Of a stretch of 64,000 nt of DNA, positions 23,278-35,263 are shown in pieces. Origin of the DNA: Hetaerina americana (Eukaryota; Arthropoda; Insecta; Odonata; Calopterygidae). Under the pieces are notes generated by a model. That model did no database searches, was not told where the DNA came from, and was given only the letters and a program-made list of their open reading frames with translations. The position numbers were made by a program, and so were the translations under genes. Location: the NCBI GenBank assembly GCA_022747635.1, contig JAKTNV010000001.1, positions 21,784,072 to 21,848,071 of the forward strand, given 5' to 3'. How positions within the stretch are numbered: the first letter of the stretch is position 1; each line of letters starts with the position of its first letter.

Positions 23278-23499
23278 TTATATGCATTATGTGTGTGATC
23301 GTGTGTTTGTGCAAACGAATAACTTCATACTTATTTGTATGGATTAAATCATCAATTGTGCGTGAATGGCAATTTCCAAACAAACACCGTCACATGTAAA
23401 CGAAAGGAACAACGACGATCTACATCTCCATGGTAACTTGGAAGTCACTGTGAGGGAGTGGCTTTGTATGCTGTCATTATTTCATCTAATCTAAGTTTA

Positions 23500-23775
23500 T
23501 GGTCCACCTTGCTAAAAGAAGCTAGTCTCTAATGCGTAGAGAAGTATTCAACACTCAAGATACCGTAGTGCATGTACCTGTGGTCATTATTATCTACGTT
23601 ATTGGAGTACAATCACATATTTTTTTACTAAAAAATTAACTAAAACTTAATTTCTGAAATAGCATGCCTGGCGTTGAATCAACCCCTTCCGCACACCCTA
23701 CCGGTGACTTTCAGGGTACCTAGTAGAGGGTTAGGTGTGCGACGGATGATTCCACACCAGGCATACAACATCATC
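23500..23775 (-). repeat. Interspersed repeat family E copy
   Basis: Reverse copy of the family whose plus consensus reads CCACCGCTAGGGTGTGTGGC then AGGGGGTGATTACACACCA. The left part (GCGTAGAGAAGTATTCAACA ...) matches 62825-62880, so the two copies share about 250 bp. The class is unknown; it has no tRNA head and no ORF. Confidence 0.6.
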
Positions 23776-23799
23776 AGTTAAGTGTTTCTTAGTTATTAT

Positions 23800-24360
23800 T
23801 TACCATTAATATGTAAAGTAATTCTAATAAATTAACCAAGTACATGATTAATATATCCAAGTGTAAAATACGTATCTACGCATTTCAAGACTAGCTGCTA
23901 ATCGGAGCAATACAATATTAGTAGGATAAAATAATGACCACGTACCACGATATTTTGAATAAAAATATTTTGCGCGGTCATATTCACTTATTCTGATCCC
24001 TTACTGTATCGTTCGTGTGAAACTGACATCTTAAATCTATCTTTTCTATGCATAATTATAATCTATAAGTTTATTACGATGATTATCTCCTACACACAGT
24101 CCGATGAGTGGTAATAGTTCATTTTCAAAATCATCACTGAGGAAACTTATAATTTATCCAGATATTTAAACTGTTACCTCTAACTTCCATTCCTTGAGTG
24201 TTTCCCGACATAGTTCTACTAATAATAATCGATAGAAGGTACAAAATCCATAGAAGCAACGTTTTACAAATTTCCTTTACTTACATATGATACACATTAT
24301 TTAACGCAACACTTTTTATGAAATTTCACAAGGTCAACTCGGAGAGAAATCCGAATTGGG
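23800..24360. other. No gene recognised
   Basis: AT-rich sequence without coherent ORFs. Part of 23920-24100 resembles decayed family E body (GCGCGGTCATATTCACTTATTCTGATCCC). Confidence 0.4.
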
Positions 24361-24516
24361 AAAGAAGAGTCAACTTGTCCCAAACTTATACCCTTGGGAA
24401 TCGAGGAGAAATTCTGGGAAGACGATGGGAAAACTATTCAAGAGTCCTATTTTTCCCTGAATAAATGTTAACCCTCTTGACTTTCGAGTGGTAGAAATAT
24501 ATCGAAGGAAACTTAC

Positions 24517-25976
24517 CCCGGAACCAAGCCGCCCCTTCCTCCCCATCCAAGTCCGATCATGCAGGGGGTAGTGGCAGAGGGAGGGAGCGAGGTTTGGAGC
24601 GGCGTTTGGAGCGGCGGTTCCACTTGACGAGGGCCCCTTTACCGCGCGGGGAGGAACCCGACTGCAATCGGCCGTCGATCCGGGGAAGGAAAAACGAAGA
24701 AGAACACGGGTGTATGAAGACAACACGGCGATCGAGAGAGCGGACTCAATGGCCTTCTTTCTTCTCCTATGGTCAATTCGGCTCGAACTCCCACTGAAAC
24801 CAAATGGCCTGGCCGATGGCGCTATTTGACCAGAAACGTCGATTATGACAAACTAGAGAGAGGGTGATGAGGTGGGGGCGAGGAGACCCCCGGAACGAGA
24901 GGGAAATAAACACGACGCTGTCCACAGCACACGCGCAAAAAAAACACACACACACAAACAAGAAAACGTGTGCCGCGACGTCCCGTCCCACCCTACATGT
25001 TTTTGCGTTTTCTCTTTGTTTTTTTTTTCTCCTAGGCCCAAGTCCACGGGACGCAACAATGGAGGAGTGTGGACAGGTCCAACGCAAGAAATAAGACGGG
25101 ACAGAGGATGACGATGGTTGAGTGGACGATGTGGACACCTTCTGGAGGAGAGAGAGAGAGACGTACGTGAGGCCCCGATACGGACGGGGAAGTGAGCCGA
25201 GAGAGACAAAGAGGAAAAGACTGCACTTTGCTTGGAGATGAGAGTGTAGGGTAGAGTGGAAGAGAGGGGGGGTGGGAATAGAAGGGGGATGAAGGGAGGA
25301 CGCGAGGCCTTCCCTTAACCGAGTTAAGGAGATTATTTCCAGGATAAGCGACGTGGGTGTGTCTTTGACGGAGGAGGGGGAAGAAGGGAGGGTGGCGATG
25401 GTAGGGGAGAGAGAGAGTGCTGGGGTTGGGGGTGGCGGAGACAAGACACCCGTGAAATAAGGGTTGGGAGGGCAGCACTCCCTTACACTTACCCTCTCCC
25501 TCTCTCTCCTTCCACCAAAAGGGCGTTCTTTTACCACCCCAAAATCCCTCTTTCCTCCAACTTTTTTCATTCTTTCCTCCCCCCCCCGTCCCTATTCACT
25601 CCTCCAGGTCGACTTACTCGACCCCATACTCATCCCCCTTCCCGTACGACTCTCACTCGGGGTAGATATGGGGAGAGGGGTGGAGTTTACGGAGAGAAGG
25701 GTGGAGACACGTCTCATTGTTTCACTCCGCGGGAAACGGAAGGGTGGGGGCGACGGAGAGGCAAGGGGGCCTCTACCGAAGAGCATCGGGCCCCCTTCGT
25801 TCTTCACCTCGACGTTTGGTGGGGCGAACAGGCTTTCCACCTGTAACGACCGAGATTCGAACCACTACCAAAAGAGAGTAAAACAGTACGCGACGACTCT
25901 TTGATGGAGAATTTTGAAATTTTGAGAACGATACAAGGAAAAAATTTAGACGAACCATTGTTCAGATCAACTCCAG
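24517..25976. promoter_or_regulatory. GC-rich CpG island with outward splice donors
   Basis: A 1.4-kb block clearly GC- and CpG-richer than its surroundings. On the minus strand a good donor CCGGG|GTAAGTTT ends a possible exon at 24517. On the plus strand CTCCAG|GTGAGA ends a possible exon at 25976. This could be a bidirectional promoter with two first exons. Long frames inside (up to 265 codons) are Pro/Ser-rich or Arg-rich and lack recognisable protein, so I do not call a CDS. Weak alternative: chance donors in GC-rich sequence. Confidence 0.3.
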
Positions 25977-26099
25977 GTGAGACTTAATTTCGAAGCCTTG
26001 GGCTGGATGGGGTGGAATTCTCAACGCGGTAAAAATACGAACAATCATATCAAGAGGAACTCCATGGTAAAAATTCATCCATGTAAAAATATGAAAACA

Positions 26100-26290
26100 A
26101 ACGAAGAAGTGCTAGTCATTGATGGGAGGAAGAGATAGGGTTGTTGGAAGTAATACAAAGGAAGCAGAAAAGGTTGGATGCAGAGCATAATGATTGGCGA
26201 TAGGATGTTGATGAAGACAATGATTAGAGGGGAGAATAATAGGCCAGCGAAGAAGAAATAGGACACGAATAGGCATGTTGAATGCAATCA
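26100..26290 (+). pseudogene. LINE reverse-transcriptase C-terminal remnant
   Basis: Broken plus-strand frames give NEEVL, RDRVVG, LEGRIIGQRRRNRTRIGMLN, matching the order of the 42064-42324 fragment (TIIEGRMLGKRGKGRNRIGMLD). Multiple frameshifts; followed by an AT run. Confidence 0.55.
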
Positions 26291-26293
26291 ATC

Positions 26294-26294
<1 letters not shown>

Positions 26295-26345
<51 letters not shown>
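26295..26345. repeat. (AT)n microsatellite
   Basis: AT run following the LINE fragment. Confidence 0.95.
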
Positions 26346-26399
26346 TAATATATATATACATATATATAATGCGAACTCCCAGATTAATTGCAAGACAAT

Positions 26400-27500
26400 A
26401 CCTTCAAATTTACTTAAGGGTCGATAATTGTACGGACAGCGAAAACATTTAGGAATTTCAGAGTTATATACTATAAAGTTCAGTTCTCCCATGTAGCTGA
26501 CACAAATTACGACCTAGTCATCTTTTTGCGAGGGATAACTTTGCCTGAATGACAACGATATGTTCTCCGTAATGTCAAAATGAAATCGGGATATTTTGGG
26601 ATAGAGGAAAAAGAAAGAATGAACCATGGGCTATTTCGAAAAAAAATATAAGCAAGGGGAGATTCAAAATAACGAGCAGAGCTACGGAACAAAGCGGAAA
26701 GAAAAGGGGAGGAGAAATTGATACTAAACAGAGCAGGATGTTTTGGAAAATAAAACACCGATGAAAACAAATTCAATGTTTCTTGTCCCCATTTTTTATC
26801 GGCCATCCAGATTCGGCTAAAATTCGAAGCAGATTCGCATCGCTTTTACCGAGCCATTTTAAACAACGCTTGCCGTTCCTTTTGATTACTTCAACCCCCT
26901 CTGAATTATTCGTTTTTTGCCGTCATGGCTGCAAACACCTTACTCGTTTATTTTGCTTACTCTAAGACGAGAAGCCCTTGTTTTTGTTGCTCCATGCAGC
27001 TCAGATTAAAGGTCAAGTTCAGAGGAGTTCCGTTATGCTCTTTCTCATTTTTTTCTGGAGGGATACGGCTTAGAGATACTGAGAATTTCCAATTAAAAAG
27101 TAATCATTTTAATCCGAGTTTCACAATGAGATTTGACAAGTTTTGCCAAAAATTTCACCCTGATTCTTGAAGGCTATCTATAACCTATAAGGCGCCTATT
27201 GCAAACGTTTACTGGCAAAATACAGGAGTGGACTTGACACGATCGTTTCATTCGATGTAATGAAATGGTTAAAAGAGAGGTAAATAAGAGGGTTTGTTTT
27301 GTTTCTAGACAATACTGATAACTAAAACAAAGGCATCAAACAAGAAACATGAATTCAGCGTTCGTGTTTTCATGATCGGTATGGTACAATGCAAGCCATC
27401 CCTAGGAAAGAGAAAGCCACAGAAGAAGTGGATTTCATTAGACGGATCGTAGAAAAATGCAATGAAAAGATAAGGGAGAGGTATTGCCACGCTTAAGCTA
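26400..27500. other. No gene recognised
   Basis: Intergenic; short overlapping frames only. I see no splice-bounded coding block or known repeat. Confidence 0.5.
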
Positions 27501-27504
27501 TTTA

Positions 27505-27870
27505 TTACATATCAATCCACCGCCAGGGTGTGTGGCAGGGGCTAATTACACACCAGACTACTTTTCCCGCGTAGCGAGGTCGGGCATCATTATTCTGAGC
27601 GTTAATCGAGCGTGGGAAAAATAACATATTCAATCTATCTGTCCTTCACTTAATCTCTATAATTTTATTGGCATGATCTCTCCTACCGTAGTACGATGGG
27701 GGAAATGATGAATTTTCAACATCACTGCTAAAGAGACGTCCTTCCAATTTATGTAAGAGATTTCATCTGCAATTTAAATAATTTCAAAGAAACTGCAGGA
27801 GATGCCGCAACAGTAACTATTGACGGAGTCATCCGCTAATGTGCATTTCAATGTATCAATTGATGCATTG
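27505..27870 (+). repeat. Interspersed repeat family E copy joined to family F segment
   Basis: Starts at CCACCGCCAGGGTGTGTGGC, continues TTACACACCAGACTACTTTT and GCGAGGTCGGGCATCATTAT, then TTAATCTCTATAATTTTATT. At 27775-27860 it runs into the family F motif (GAGATGCCGCAACAGTAACT, TCATCCGCTAATGTGCATTT). Families E and F may therefore be parts of one longer element. Confidence 0.6.
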
Positions 27871-28649
27871 AAACTGCAATTTAACCTTCGCTCCGTGAGT
27901 GATTCCCAGGCTAGCTCCTCTGATAATTTTGATATGCTACTCAGTTTATCATAACAACGTTGTAAAAATCTAGATCATTCTAGATTTTTTACTTCACTAT
28001 GAAGCAAAAAAGGTTATTTTTTAATTATAATTAGGTAATTACGTTAAAAGATTGTCTAACCAAAATTCTGTTGCCCTTGTTGTAACTACATAGTTGGCAT
28101 AATCTTCAAATCTCAAACATTGTGCATATTCATTAGTGGCTACCAAATAATCAAATTAAGCGCGGATACGCAGTTAGTTGATGAGGTCGAAATGGAATAG
28201 GGAAGGGTCACTAGTTCATGAAGAATTCTTACAAACGAAACGCGGGTAATAGAGGGACCAGAATGAGCGTCCCTCTCTAGCATTAAGGAAGGAGGCGAGA
28301 CGAAGACTATTTATTAGAAGAAAGGTACAGGAGGAGGACACTCGATTCAACCTATGACACCGAAGAAATCGTTAAGGCCCCAAATTATATATGCCATATG
28401 AATAATTCGGATAAGATAAGGGAGACATGAACAGCACCAATAGATTCAGGAACTCCTTTTCTTTCCCCGTACAGTTCGCGACCACAATAAAAACAAAAAA
28501 AAACTACGGTAGAGTGAACCTGGAGGTAAACCATTAACCTAGAACAATTTAACAGTTAGTTAGTTACCGAAGGCTATTGACATAACAACCGTTGCCACAC
28601 GCCTTTTGCATGGTTTGCACAACACGATGTACTTGTCAACAAAACTTCA

Positions 28650-28740
28650 CTGGAGCCCGAATGCCTGGGGTGAAACCACCCCTTGCGACACACCCTAGCG
28701 GTGGCTTGCAGGGTATCCTGTAGATGTAGATATGTAGATA
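28650..28740 (-). repeat. Interspersed repeat family E fragment
   Basis: Reverse copy (ATGCCTGGGGTGAAACCACC, CACACCCTAGCGGTGGCTTG). It ends at GTAGATGTAGATATGTAGAT, directly before a mariner 5' end. Confidence 0.7.
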
Positions 28741-28749
28741 CGTAGTCTG

Positions 28750-29045
28750 CCCAATAAATACGCTAACTATTGCAACCTGGCGGCCATGACGCGGACTATA
28801 ACCCCGCCCTCTTGCGGCGCTAGTTGCATGAGACCCAATGAACCGTCTTTGCTTGGCGGATCGTCGAGCTGTGCGCGTGTTGCATGTTATGTTAGTTTCT
28901 GAGGTCCTCGTTTTTATTGTTTGTCGACAATGGAAATTAACGAAATCACGGAGTAACGAATCAACATCAAGTTTTTGGTGAAGTGCCGTAAAAGTTAACA
29001 AGAAATTACTGAAATGTACTCATTACTGAAATACTCGCATACTTT
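28750..29045 (+). pseudogene. Mariner 5' end with transposase N-terminus
   Basis: The left part (CTGCCCAATAAATACGC...) looks like a mariner terminal region. An ATG at about 28930 starts MEINEITE, stop, RINIKFLVKCRKS, stop, QEITEMYSLLKYS: the helix-turn-helix start of a mariner transposase with two TAA codons where CAA (Gln) is expected. Nothing from the catalytic domain follows. Confidence 0.5.
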
Positions 29046-29079
29046 ACAGGAGGACAGTCACATCTAAGGAGGCGGATTG

Positions 29080-29510
29080 ACGATGCGGAGTGGTCAGACG
29101 TTTACCCTCCAATGGTATCAGTCCATAGGCCATGCGGGAAAGGAATACGTGACAGCACCATGTGCCCCCTCGCACCTCGCCAAAACGAAAGCTTTGGAGG
29201 CATCGAGACTCCCCACAAGGCCCACCGCCCCCACCCACCCACCCACGCACATTTTCACGCTCAAACATTTAGATCGGCGATTAAGGAGACGATTTAATAG
29301 AGGCTGGCGCGAATCCCATCCCACCTGCGGGACGAAAGCTATTACGCCGAAATCTTCCGTGCCAGACGGACCAAAATATTGGCTGTCACCCCTGGGAACG
29401 AACCCTCGACACGCGACAACATACCTACGGGCAAATGGACTGGAAGAAAGGGGAGGGGAAAGAGAGGGAGGGGAATTGGCCAAAACCCTCGAGGATGAAG
29501 CTGTGTAAAT
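29080..29510. other. GC-rich stretch without assignable gene
   Basis: GC-richer than its surroundings, open frames on both strands, one good minus-strand donor (CCCGTAG|GTATGT near 29430). No protein is recognised. Confidence 0.25.
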
Positions 29511-29635
29511 AAGAAACTGAAAAATACCCTGAATCGTACCAGCAAGGAAAAGGATAAGAATGGATGGGGTGGGGAGGGGTGGCCACTAAATCACCTTCGG
29601 CGACACCAATTTACTTGACTTGTCACCATTCATCT

Positions 29636-29990
29636 ACATTTACCTGGTACCCTCCAAGCCACGGCTAGGGGGTGTGGCAGGGGGTGATTACACACCATGC
29701 ATGCAACATCAAAAATGAAGACCTTCTAAATCTTTATTTATATTACATACCTGTAAAATAATTCAAATAACGGATTCTCGGTACACTTACGTATCTTAGT
29801 GTCAGATACTTCTTGATACTTAAGAAACGAGCTACTATTTTTATTTTTTAGTACCCTGCAAGCCACCGCTAGGGTTTGTGGTAAGGGGTACATCAGACTA
29901 ATTTTGACCCGAATATTTTCACTCCTAACGCGGTCGGACGACGTTATTATGATCCCTTCGAGGGAAAAAATGACAAACTAGTATCAGGAA
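29636..29990 (+). repeat. Two adjacent interspersed repeat family E copies
   Basis: The first copy (29636-29830) carries GGGGGTGATTACACACCATG and a TTACATACCTGTAAAATAAT body. The second (about 29848-29990) carries GTACCCTGCAAGCCACCGCT, TTTTGACCCGAATATTTTCA and GCGGTCGGACGACGTTATTA. They represent two body variants after the shared 5' end. Confidence 0.7.
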
Positions 29991-30059
29991 GGACAACAAA
30001 CCATGGTTACACGAGATAATGTGAACATACTAGGCCACATAATGAAAAAAAGATGAATA

Positions 30060-30190
30060 CTTTCCCCGTACTAGCGCGGTCGATTACAATTATTCTGATC
30101 CTTGCGGTTCATGGGAAAAATTTAATATTCCATGCCTGGTGTGTAATCATCCCCTGCCATACACCCTTGCGGTGGCTTGCAGGGTATCAT
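30060..30190. repeat. Head-to-head family E fragments
   Basis: Begins with plus-oriented body (CCCCGTACTAGCGCGGTCG ... GGGAAAAA) and switches near 30130 to a minus-oriented 5' end (CATGCCTGGTGTGTAATCATC ... GGTGGCTTGCAGGGTATC). Confidence 0.6.
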
Positions 30191-30199
30191 TAAGAATGG

Positions 30200-31400
30200 A
30201 AATAATATAATGGAGAGGAATACATCTCCGATTCTTCAAATTAATTGTTTGCTTGAGTGCTTGAAAGCTTGACGTCTCTTTTATCTGACGTGGTTATCCA
30301 GACTCCCCGCTAAAACAAAAAATTCTCAAACATAAATGCACACCTACAATGGCCCGTAATAGCAGAGACAACGTTCTTTCGATTAGCATACCCTAATTCT
30401 CTGGCGTCCAAACCCTAAAGGTTATCCTTAGATATCCGTTCCCCGTCCTGTCATAAAACAAAATCGCTGCTAACCAACATTCCAAATACCCTGTCACCTT
30501 GAAGCGTCCCCCAAATCTTTCCTACTTTTTTTAGAACACCAGGCCAACCCTCCAAATCCATTCAAATTCTCAAAATACCTCCGACTCCAAGCAACCGTAC
30601 TTTGCACACATAAAACACCTCATCCATACTCGCTGTGAAATACCTTCCCCAAAAGCATCTTCTCAAATATCTGCCGTCCCTTTTGGCTTCTTCCTTCACC
30701 TCATTAAAATTTCGAGTATCTTCTGCAATGTGAATGCTGCTGAGCTCCTTAAATCTTTCAAGACACGACGCCCCTCACATATCCAGAATAGCCGGTTACC
30801 TACAGCAAAACCTTTGAAAATTGCTGCAACATAACCATTATTTTCTCCCTCCTACATCCACACCAAACCAACAAAGGGCAGGCACGCATTTGGCTACTTA
30901 AACCCTTCCAATCTCCCGGACTAAACCCCTGACATCCCTCAAAAACAAATTAACGATTACACCAGCTTCTCAGTAAATCCTTGTCCAACCCACTCCCAAA
31001 CATATCCATTCCCTTGTTTATACCTTCTCTTCAGTTATTCCTCTTACTCTAATGAAGGTGGCTCTGAATATAAAAATATTAATGAGCCGATATTCTATTG
31101 TGTGCTTTCCTTTTCTGTGCGTGTATGTTTCTCTTTTATTTCATATGATCAAGCTTTAGTTTGTTAATCAACCGAGAGATTGTAAGCATTGATGAACGTA
31201 CTGGAAAGTCAGCTTGGTCGGTCAAGGATGAGAATTAGAAGTTAAAAAAACAAAGATTCTGCGGTTTTCGAGAAAGGGAAAGGCTAGGTTGTAAATTAAA
31301 ATAGGAGTTCATAAACTAGAGAACGACAAAACCTATCTCAACCGGTTGACAGTACGTAATTATATCTGCACCTACATGACACAGAGCAAGCCACCGAGAT
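30200..31400. other. No gene recognised
   Basis: The part 30400-31030 is C/T-rich on the plus strand and may be old antisense LINE material, but no motif can be read securely. The remainder is AT-rich intergenic sequence. Confidence 0.4.
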
Positions 31401-31411
31401 GAGTTGTTGAG

Positions 31412-31533
31412 AGGCATGTTAGGGAACCATACATGTATAACATTTGCTTAAATATAAGTATAAATATTATTTAAACAAATACATTCTTATACATAGGCAA
31501 ATGCAATGCATTAAGGGTTGGTTCCCTAACATC
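31412..31533. mobile_element. Possible MITE-like short inverted-repeat element
   Basis: ATGTTAGGGAACCA at about 31418 and its complement TGGTTCCCTAACAT at about 31518 bound roughly 110 bp, with a second inner match ATTTGC/GCAAAT. It is flanked by GC-containing sequence and has no ORF. One copy only; tentative. Confidence 0.35.
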
Positions 31534-31559
31534 CCCCACCACACGCCCCCCCCTCTCTT

Positions 31560-32285
31560 CTGCATGCTGAGTATTTTGTATTTGCAGATATAATACATCC
31601 CTCCCCGTATTTTTCAGATGCAATGCAGCCTGTTCAAGACGTAGTTTTCGAAGCTAAGAATGACATTTTTATGTATTAGCCCTCTTCTAAGAGACAGGAA
31701 TTAAAGTTAAACCGGCATCACGTAAAACTGAAAACATGTACGAAAGGATCTTCTTTGTATATTTCGCGTGACTAAGTTGCATTAAAAACATCTCTTAGGC
31801 TGATTTATCCCTGTCGATTTTTTGTCATTGCCCTCTTTTACAAAATTACCCATACATTTTGTAATGTACTCACGTTTTTTAATTACGAGTATGTCTTTTC
31901 ATGCAAGAAACTGTTCTAATGAAACCATAGAATCACAGCCCCCACCCCAGGGAGGTGGGCAACATAAAAATACTCCCACTTGTAATGACTAAATTACGCG
32001 TTCGCTGAGAGTGACAAGTAATTCCAATAATGAACAGCGAAACGAGACTATATTCTCTGCTTTACTTCAGAAAATCTCTTAATGGTATTCAGGAACGATT
32101 ATTTCAGATTCTTCAAGTGACAGGTCATTCCGCTCGGAGAATAATGTATCCTCAGCATGCAATCCTGCCAACTACCAAAGGTAAGGGGACAATTACCTCT
32201 AATAATTATTCTAAATTCAAGCGAGTGTGCAAGTTGCATACCTGTATACCATAGAAATTTTATTCCACCAAGAGCCGAAAAACGA
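31560..32285. other. No gene recognised
   Basis: AT-rich intergenic sequence; the 74-codon frame at 32030 has no recognisable content. Confidence 0.5.
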
Positions 32286-32289
32286 TAAA

Positions 32290-32690
32290 TTTACATCTAC
32301 ATGGTACTCTGCAAGCCATCATTAGGGTGCGTGGCAGTAGCTAATTCCGATGACGGACGTGCGTATTCAAAACATTTTTTTTCACATAGTACCCTGCAAG
32401 CAACTGCTAGGGTGTGTGGCAGGGGGTGATTGCACACAAAACTACTTTTGACCCAAAATATTTTTCCCTCCAGGCGCGGTCGGCAACTGTATTCTGATTC
32501 CTTATATCGTTCGTGGAAAAAATGACATTGTTAAATCTATCTATTCTACACTTAATCTCTCGAATTTTATTGATGCAATCAGGCCAAGAACGTATAGGGT
32601 AAAAATACATTTTCAACATCATAGCTCAAGACACATCGTTCATATTTACGTAAAAGATTTAAACTGTGATTTAACCTTCGCATAAAGTTG
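32290..32690 (+). repeat. Interspersed repeat family E, short fragment plus long copy
   Basis: A short fragment at 32298-32345 (GCAAGCCATCATTAGGGTGC) is followed by a long copy from about 32385 (GTACCCTGCAAGCAACTGCT, TGATTGCACACAAAACTACT, GCGCGGTCGGCAACTGTATT, CTTAATCTCTCGAATTTTAT). Confidence 0.65.
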
Positions 32691-32799
32691 TGTTTATCGA
32701 GTAAAATTAAAGTAATGCTAACAGCAGTTATTCCCTGAAAATGTGACAATGTGTATAAGCCTCTCCACATTAGAATTCTTGAACAGGTTTATTGGTCGC

Positions 32800-33200
32800 C
32801 TGGTACACACTGCGCGCACGCCTGAAAAGGGGAAGCCGGCGGCCGGCCTGTGCTTCCCCACCCGGCAACGGGAGCGGCAACCGGGGGAATGAGAGATTCG
32901 ATTGGGGATGGTTGCGAAGGGTGCGTGCGAGTGGAATTGGGGGGGGGAGGGAAGGGGTATTACGGCTGGAGGGGAGGGGAAGGAGGATGGGGGTGCTTGT
33001 GAGATGAGTGACACGGACAGGGAGGGAGGGAGGGGGTTTGATGGGAGAAGAGGGAGCGAGGGAGAGGGACTGAAATGGGACGAAGATAAGGGGAAATGGG
33101 GAGAGGGTGAGAGGCGCATTATGGTTGACGGGGGGAGGAAGGGCGAATCAAATTCATCCCCCCCCCCGCTTTGTGTGCCGTGAACAGACATGTCAAAACA
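32800..33200. other. GC-rich, G-rich island
   Basis: Strongly G-rich on the plus strand with CpGs. A good minus-strand donor TTG|GTAAGTAAA lies upstream on that strand at 33348/33347, within MSRSKKVL. No gene is recognised. Confidence 0.25.
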
Positions 33201-33349
33201 CATCCCATTCCGAAAGGTAGTCCCTGCTTGAAACAACACGTTGGAAGAGCGGATGACCAAAACAACCGACTGCGACACTGCGATATATCGAATGCTATGC
33301 TCTCTAGAACAAAGTGACGAGTACACACGAAGAATTGATTTACTTACCA

Positions 33350-34225
33350 ATACTTTCTTACTCCTACTCATACGAGTTCACTATCGATTAAGGCTGAGTT
33401 CAATACTTGGATGAGGTAACCGCAAGCCGAGTCGACTTTTGAGTTAAATCGACAATTTCGACCGCATCTTTCGGATCGAACTATGAATTGAAAAATCAAA
33501 TATGAAGAACTTACGAGGAAACGTATTTTCCGCAGGGTAGACATTGAATTATTTGGAAACAATGATTGATACAAACGTATAGCATTATTCCTAACAATGT
33601 GGCAACATAGCTGCCAAACAAAGGACGATCGCAGCTTGTTTGTAGGCGAGTGATTTCGAGCGTTCTCACAGCGCAAGCGATAGGCTGCGCGGTTGCATTG
33701 AACTTGTACACGGGATCCATTGTTCAAGCCCGACGAGCTGGTATCCGTTTCGATATAAATCGATTGTTGCCCGCCTAAACTCTTTTGAGTTTATACGGGG
33801 CTTCAAATTCCCGTAGCGGTTCAGGGCCGGTAAATAAATCGATGCGTAATATGAAAATGAGATGATTTGACATTCGGGGAGGTGACGCAGCTTGGCTTGA
33901 AAAATGTGCAAGTAAACGAAGCAAATAGAAATTCAGGTCAATATCCTATTCCTCTTTCAATATCACCTTTACGTACTTGAACCATATGGGTATAATTAAA
34001 TGTACGAGTAAACAAATATCGTTCCCATATTATGTATCGCGTATCATCTTCAATTTGTTAAGAAATATGAAACGTCGATGCGAGTGATGTTAATGTAGGG
34101 TGCGATATTCCATTTCCGATGTCAAGAAGGATGGCAATGGCATATTTTGAAGCAGACTGGACATATTGATAACTTCAAATCCTAAATTAAAAAACCTTAC
34201 AAATATTGTTACCTGTTAGGGTATG
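33350..34225. other. No gene recognised
   Basis: Intergenic. Two minus-strand frames (33368-33727, 33666-33911) have no recognisable domains. Confidence 0.4.
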
Positions 34226-34229
34226 TTTT

Positions 34230-34605
34230 GGATGGATACATTTCTTTGTCTCTCCTGACAAAACACAATACAACATCCGACACTACAATACACCCTTCTT
34301 CAATTCCACATAGCCCCTTCCTGCCCCCCTTCCGTCGTACATACCAATTCTATTCCCGTCTCTTCCTCATCTACCTCTACCTAATGTCCTCTCCTCTATC
34401 ACAATCTTCAGCAATCCATCGCAAATACAAATGCACGCTGCATCCATATTTCCAGCCTCCATTGGATTTCTCCCAACAATCCCATCTCCTCCGCTTCCCT
34501 CATCCCTAGCACTTCCTCGTTCGTTTTCCTTTTGGTCCATTTCCATCCTTCTCAACACCCACATTTTAAAATCCTCCAATCTACGTCTATAATCTTCATT
34601 CAACG
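34230..34605 (-). pseudogene. LINE reverse-transcriptase C-terminal remnant
   Basis: The minus frame 34367-34603 reads RRLEDFKMWVLRRMEMDQKE ... NPMEAGNMDAACICICDGLL and VIEERTLGRGR. It parallels the LETFEMWALRK and KTIIEGRMLGKRG blocks of the other LINE fragments here. The frame is open over 78 codons but lacks the catalytic RT core. Confidence 0.6.
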
Positions 34606-34794
34606 ACCATGTTCCCCTGTCTTAGGAAACCGCACCCTATATCATAGATTCAACTTGAATTTTCTTTATATAGTAACTCCACACCCCTATCATCAATTTC
34701 CTCCCTCTTGTGAAAGTTTCTTTGACCAACGATGTTCTACTTCTTATGCATCAAAATTTAACTTAGAACACTTAGGACCAAAATTTACTGTCTT

Positions 34795-34955
34795 GCTTTT
34801 TTATTGGGACGAGATTGATAGTAAATAGTCACCATCTTCCACCTAACCCCTAAACATTGTAGTATAAGGTTCACGCGGGCATCGAGCCCGCGGTCTCAGG
34901 GTTGGCAGGCGAGAACGTTACTCTGTCGCTACTGGGACCGGCGAGATAGGCCAGT
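34795..34955 (-). mobile_element. SINE family B copy
   Basis: Tail at left (GGGACGAGATTGATAGTAAA, CCATCTTCCACCTAACCCC). Head at right with complement of CGGGCATCGAGCCCGCGGTC (B box) and of GTCGCTACTGGGACCGGCG (A-box side). The hairpin body seen in other copies is mostly missing. Confidence 0.65.
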
Positions 34956-35029
34956 TATAAAATTAAAACTTCTCCACCTGCTACAGTTCGAACTATTTTT
35001 ACAGTCAACTAAGCACCAAAATCAATGAC

Positions 35030-35155
35030 AGTAATTAACCCGAAGGTTAGTTTGATAGTTGAAGTAAAAGCTCAATGGCGTGAGAAATTCATTCATTAAC
35101 AGGATAATAGGCAAGGGCCAGTTCCCTAATCTCTTTGCCGGTAGTGATTACCCTA
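35030..35155 (-). repeat. Diverged SINE family A fragment
   Basis: GTAATTAACCCGAAGGTTAG, TGAGAAATTCATTCATTAAC and GGGCCAGTTCCCTAATCTC follow the reverse order of the family A tail and body. Confidence 0.55.
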
Positions 35156-35263
35156 GAAGAACTGGTAATCACCAAATCAACGCTGCGGTGGGAGGCAGGT
35201 GGCGAATCAACACCAGGTATGCACACTAAAAAAATTAACTTTTACTTAATTTTTAGTTTTATA

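Noticed and set aside
24773..25570. 265-codon minus-strand frame in the GC-rich island
   Set aside because: Ser/Pro/Arg-rich low-complexity content, overlapping frames on both strands and no recognisable domain; GC-rich sequence has few stops by chance.
33368..33911. Two minus-strand frames of 119 and 81 codons
   Set aside because: They overlap in different frames with unremarkable composition and no splice or domain support.
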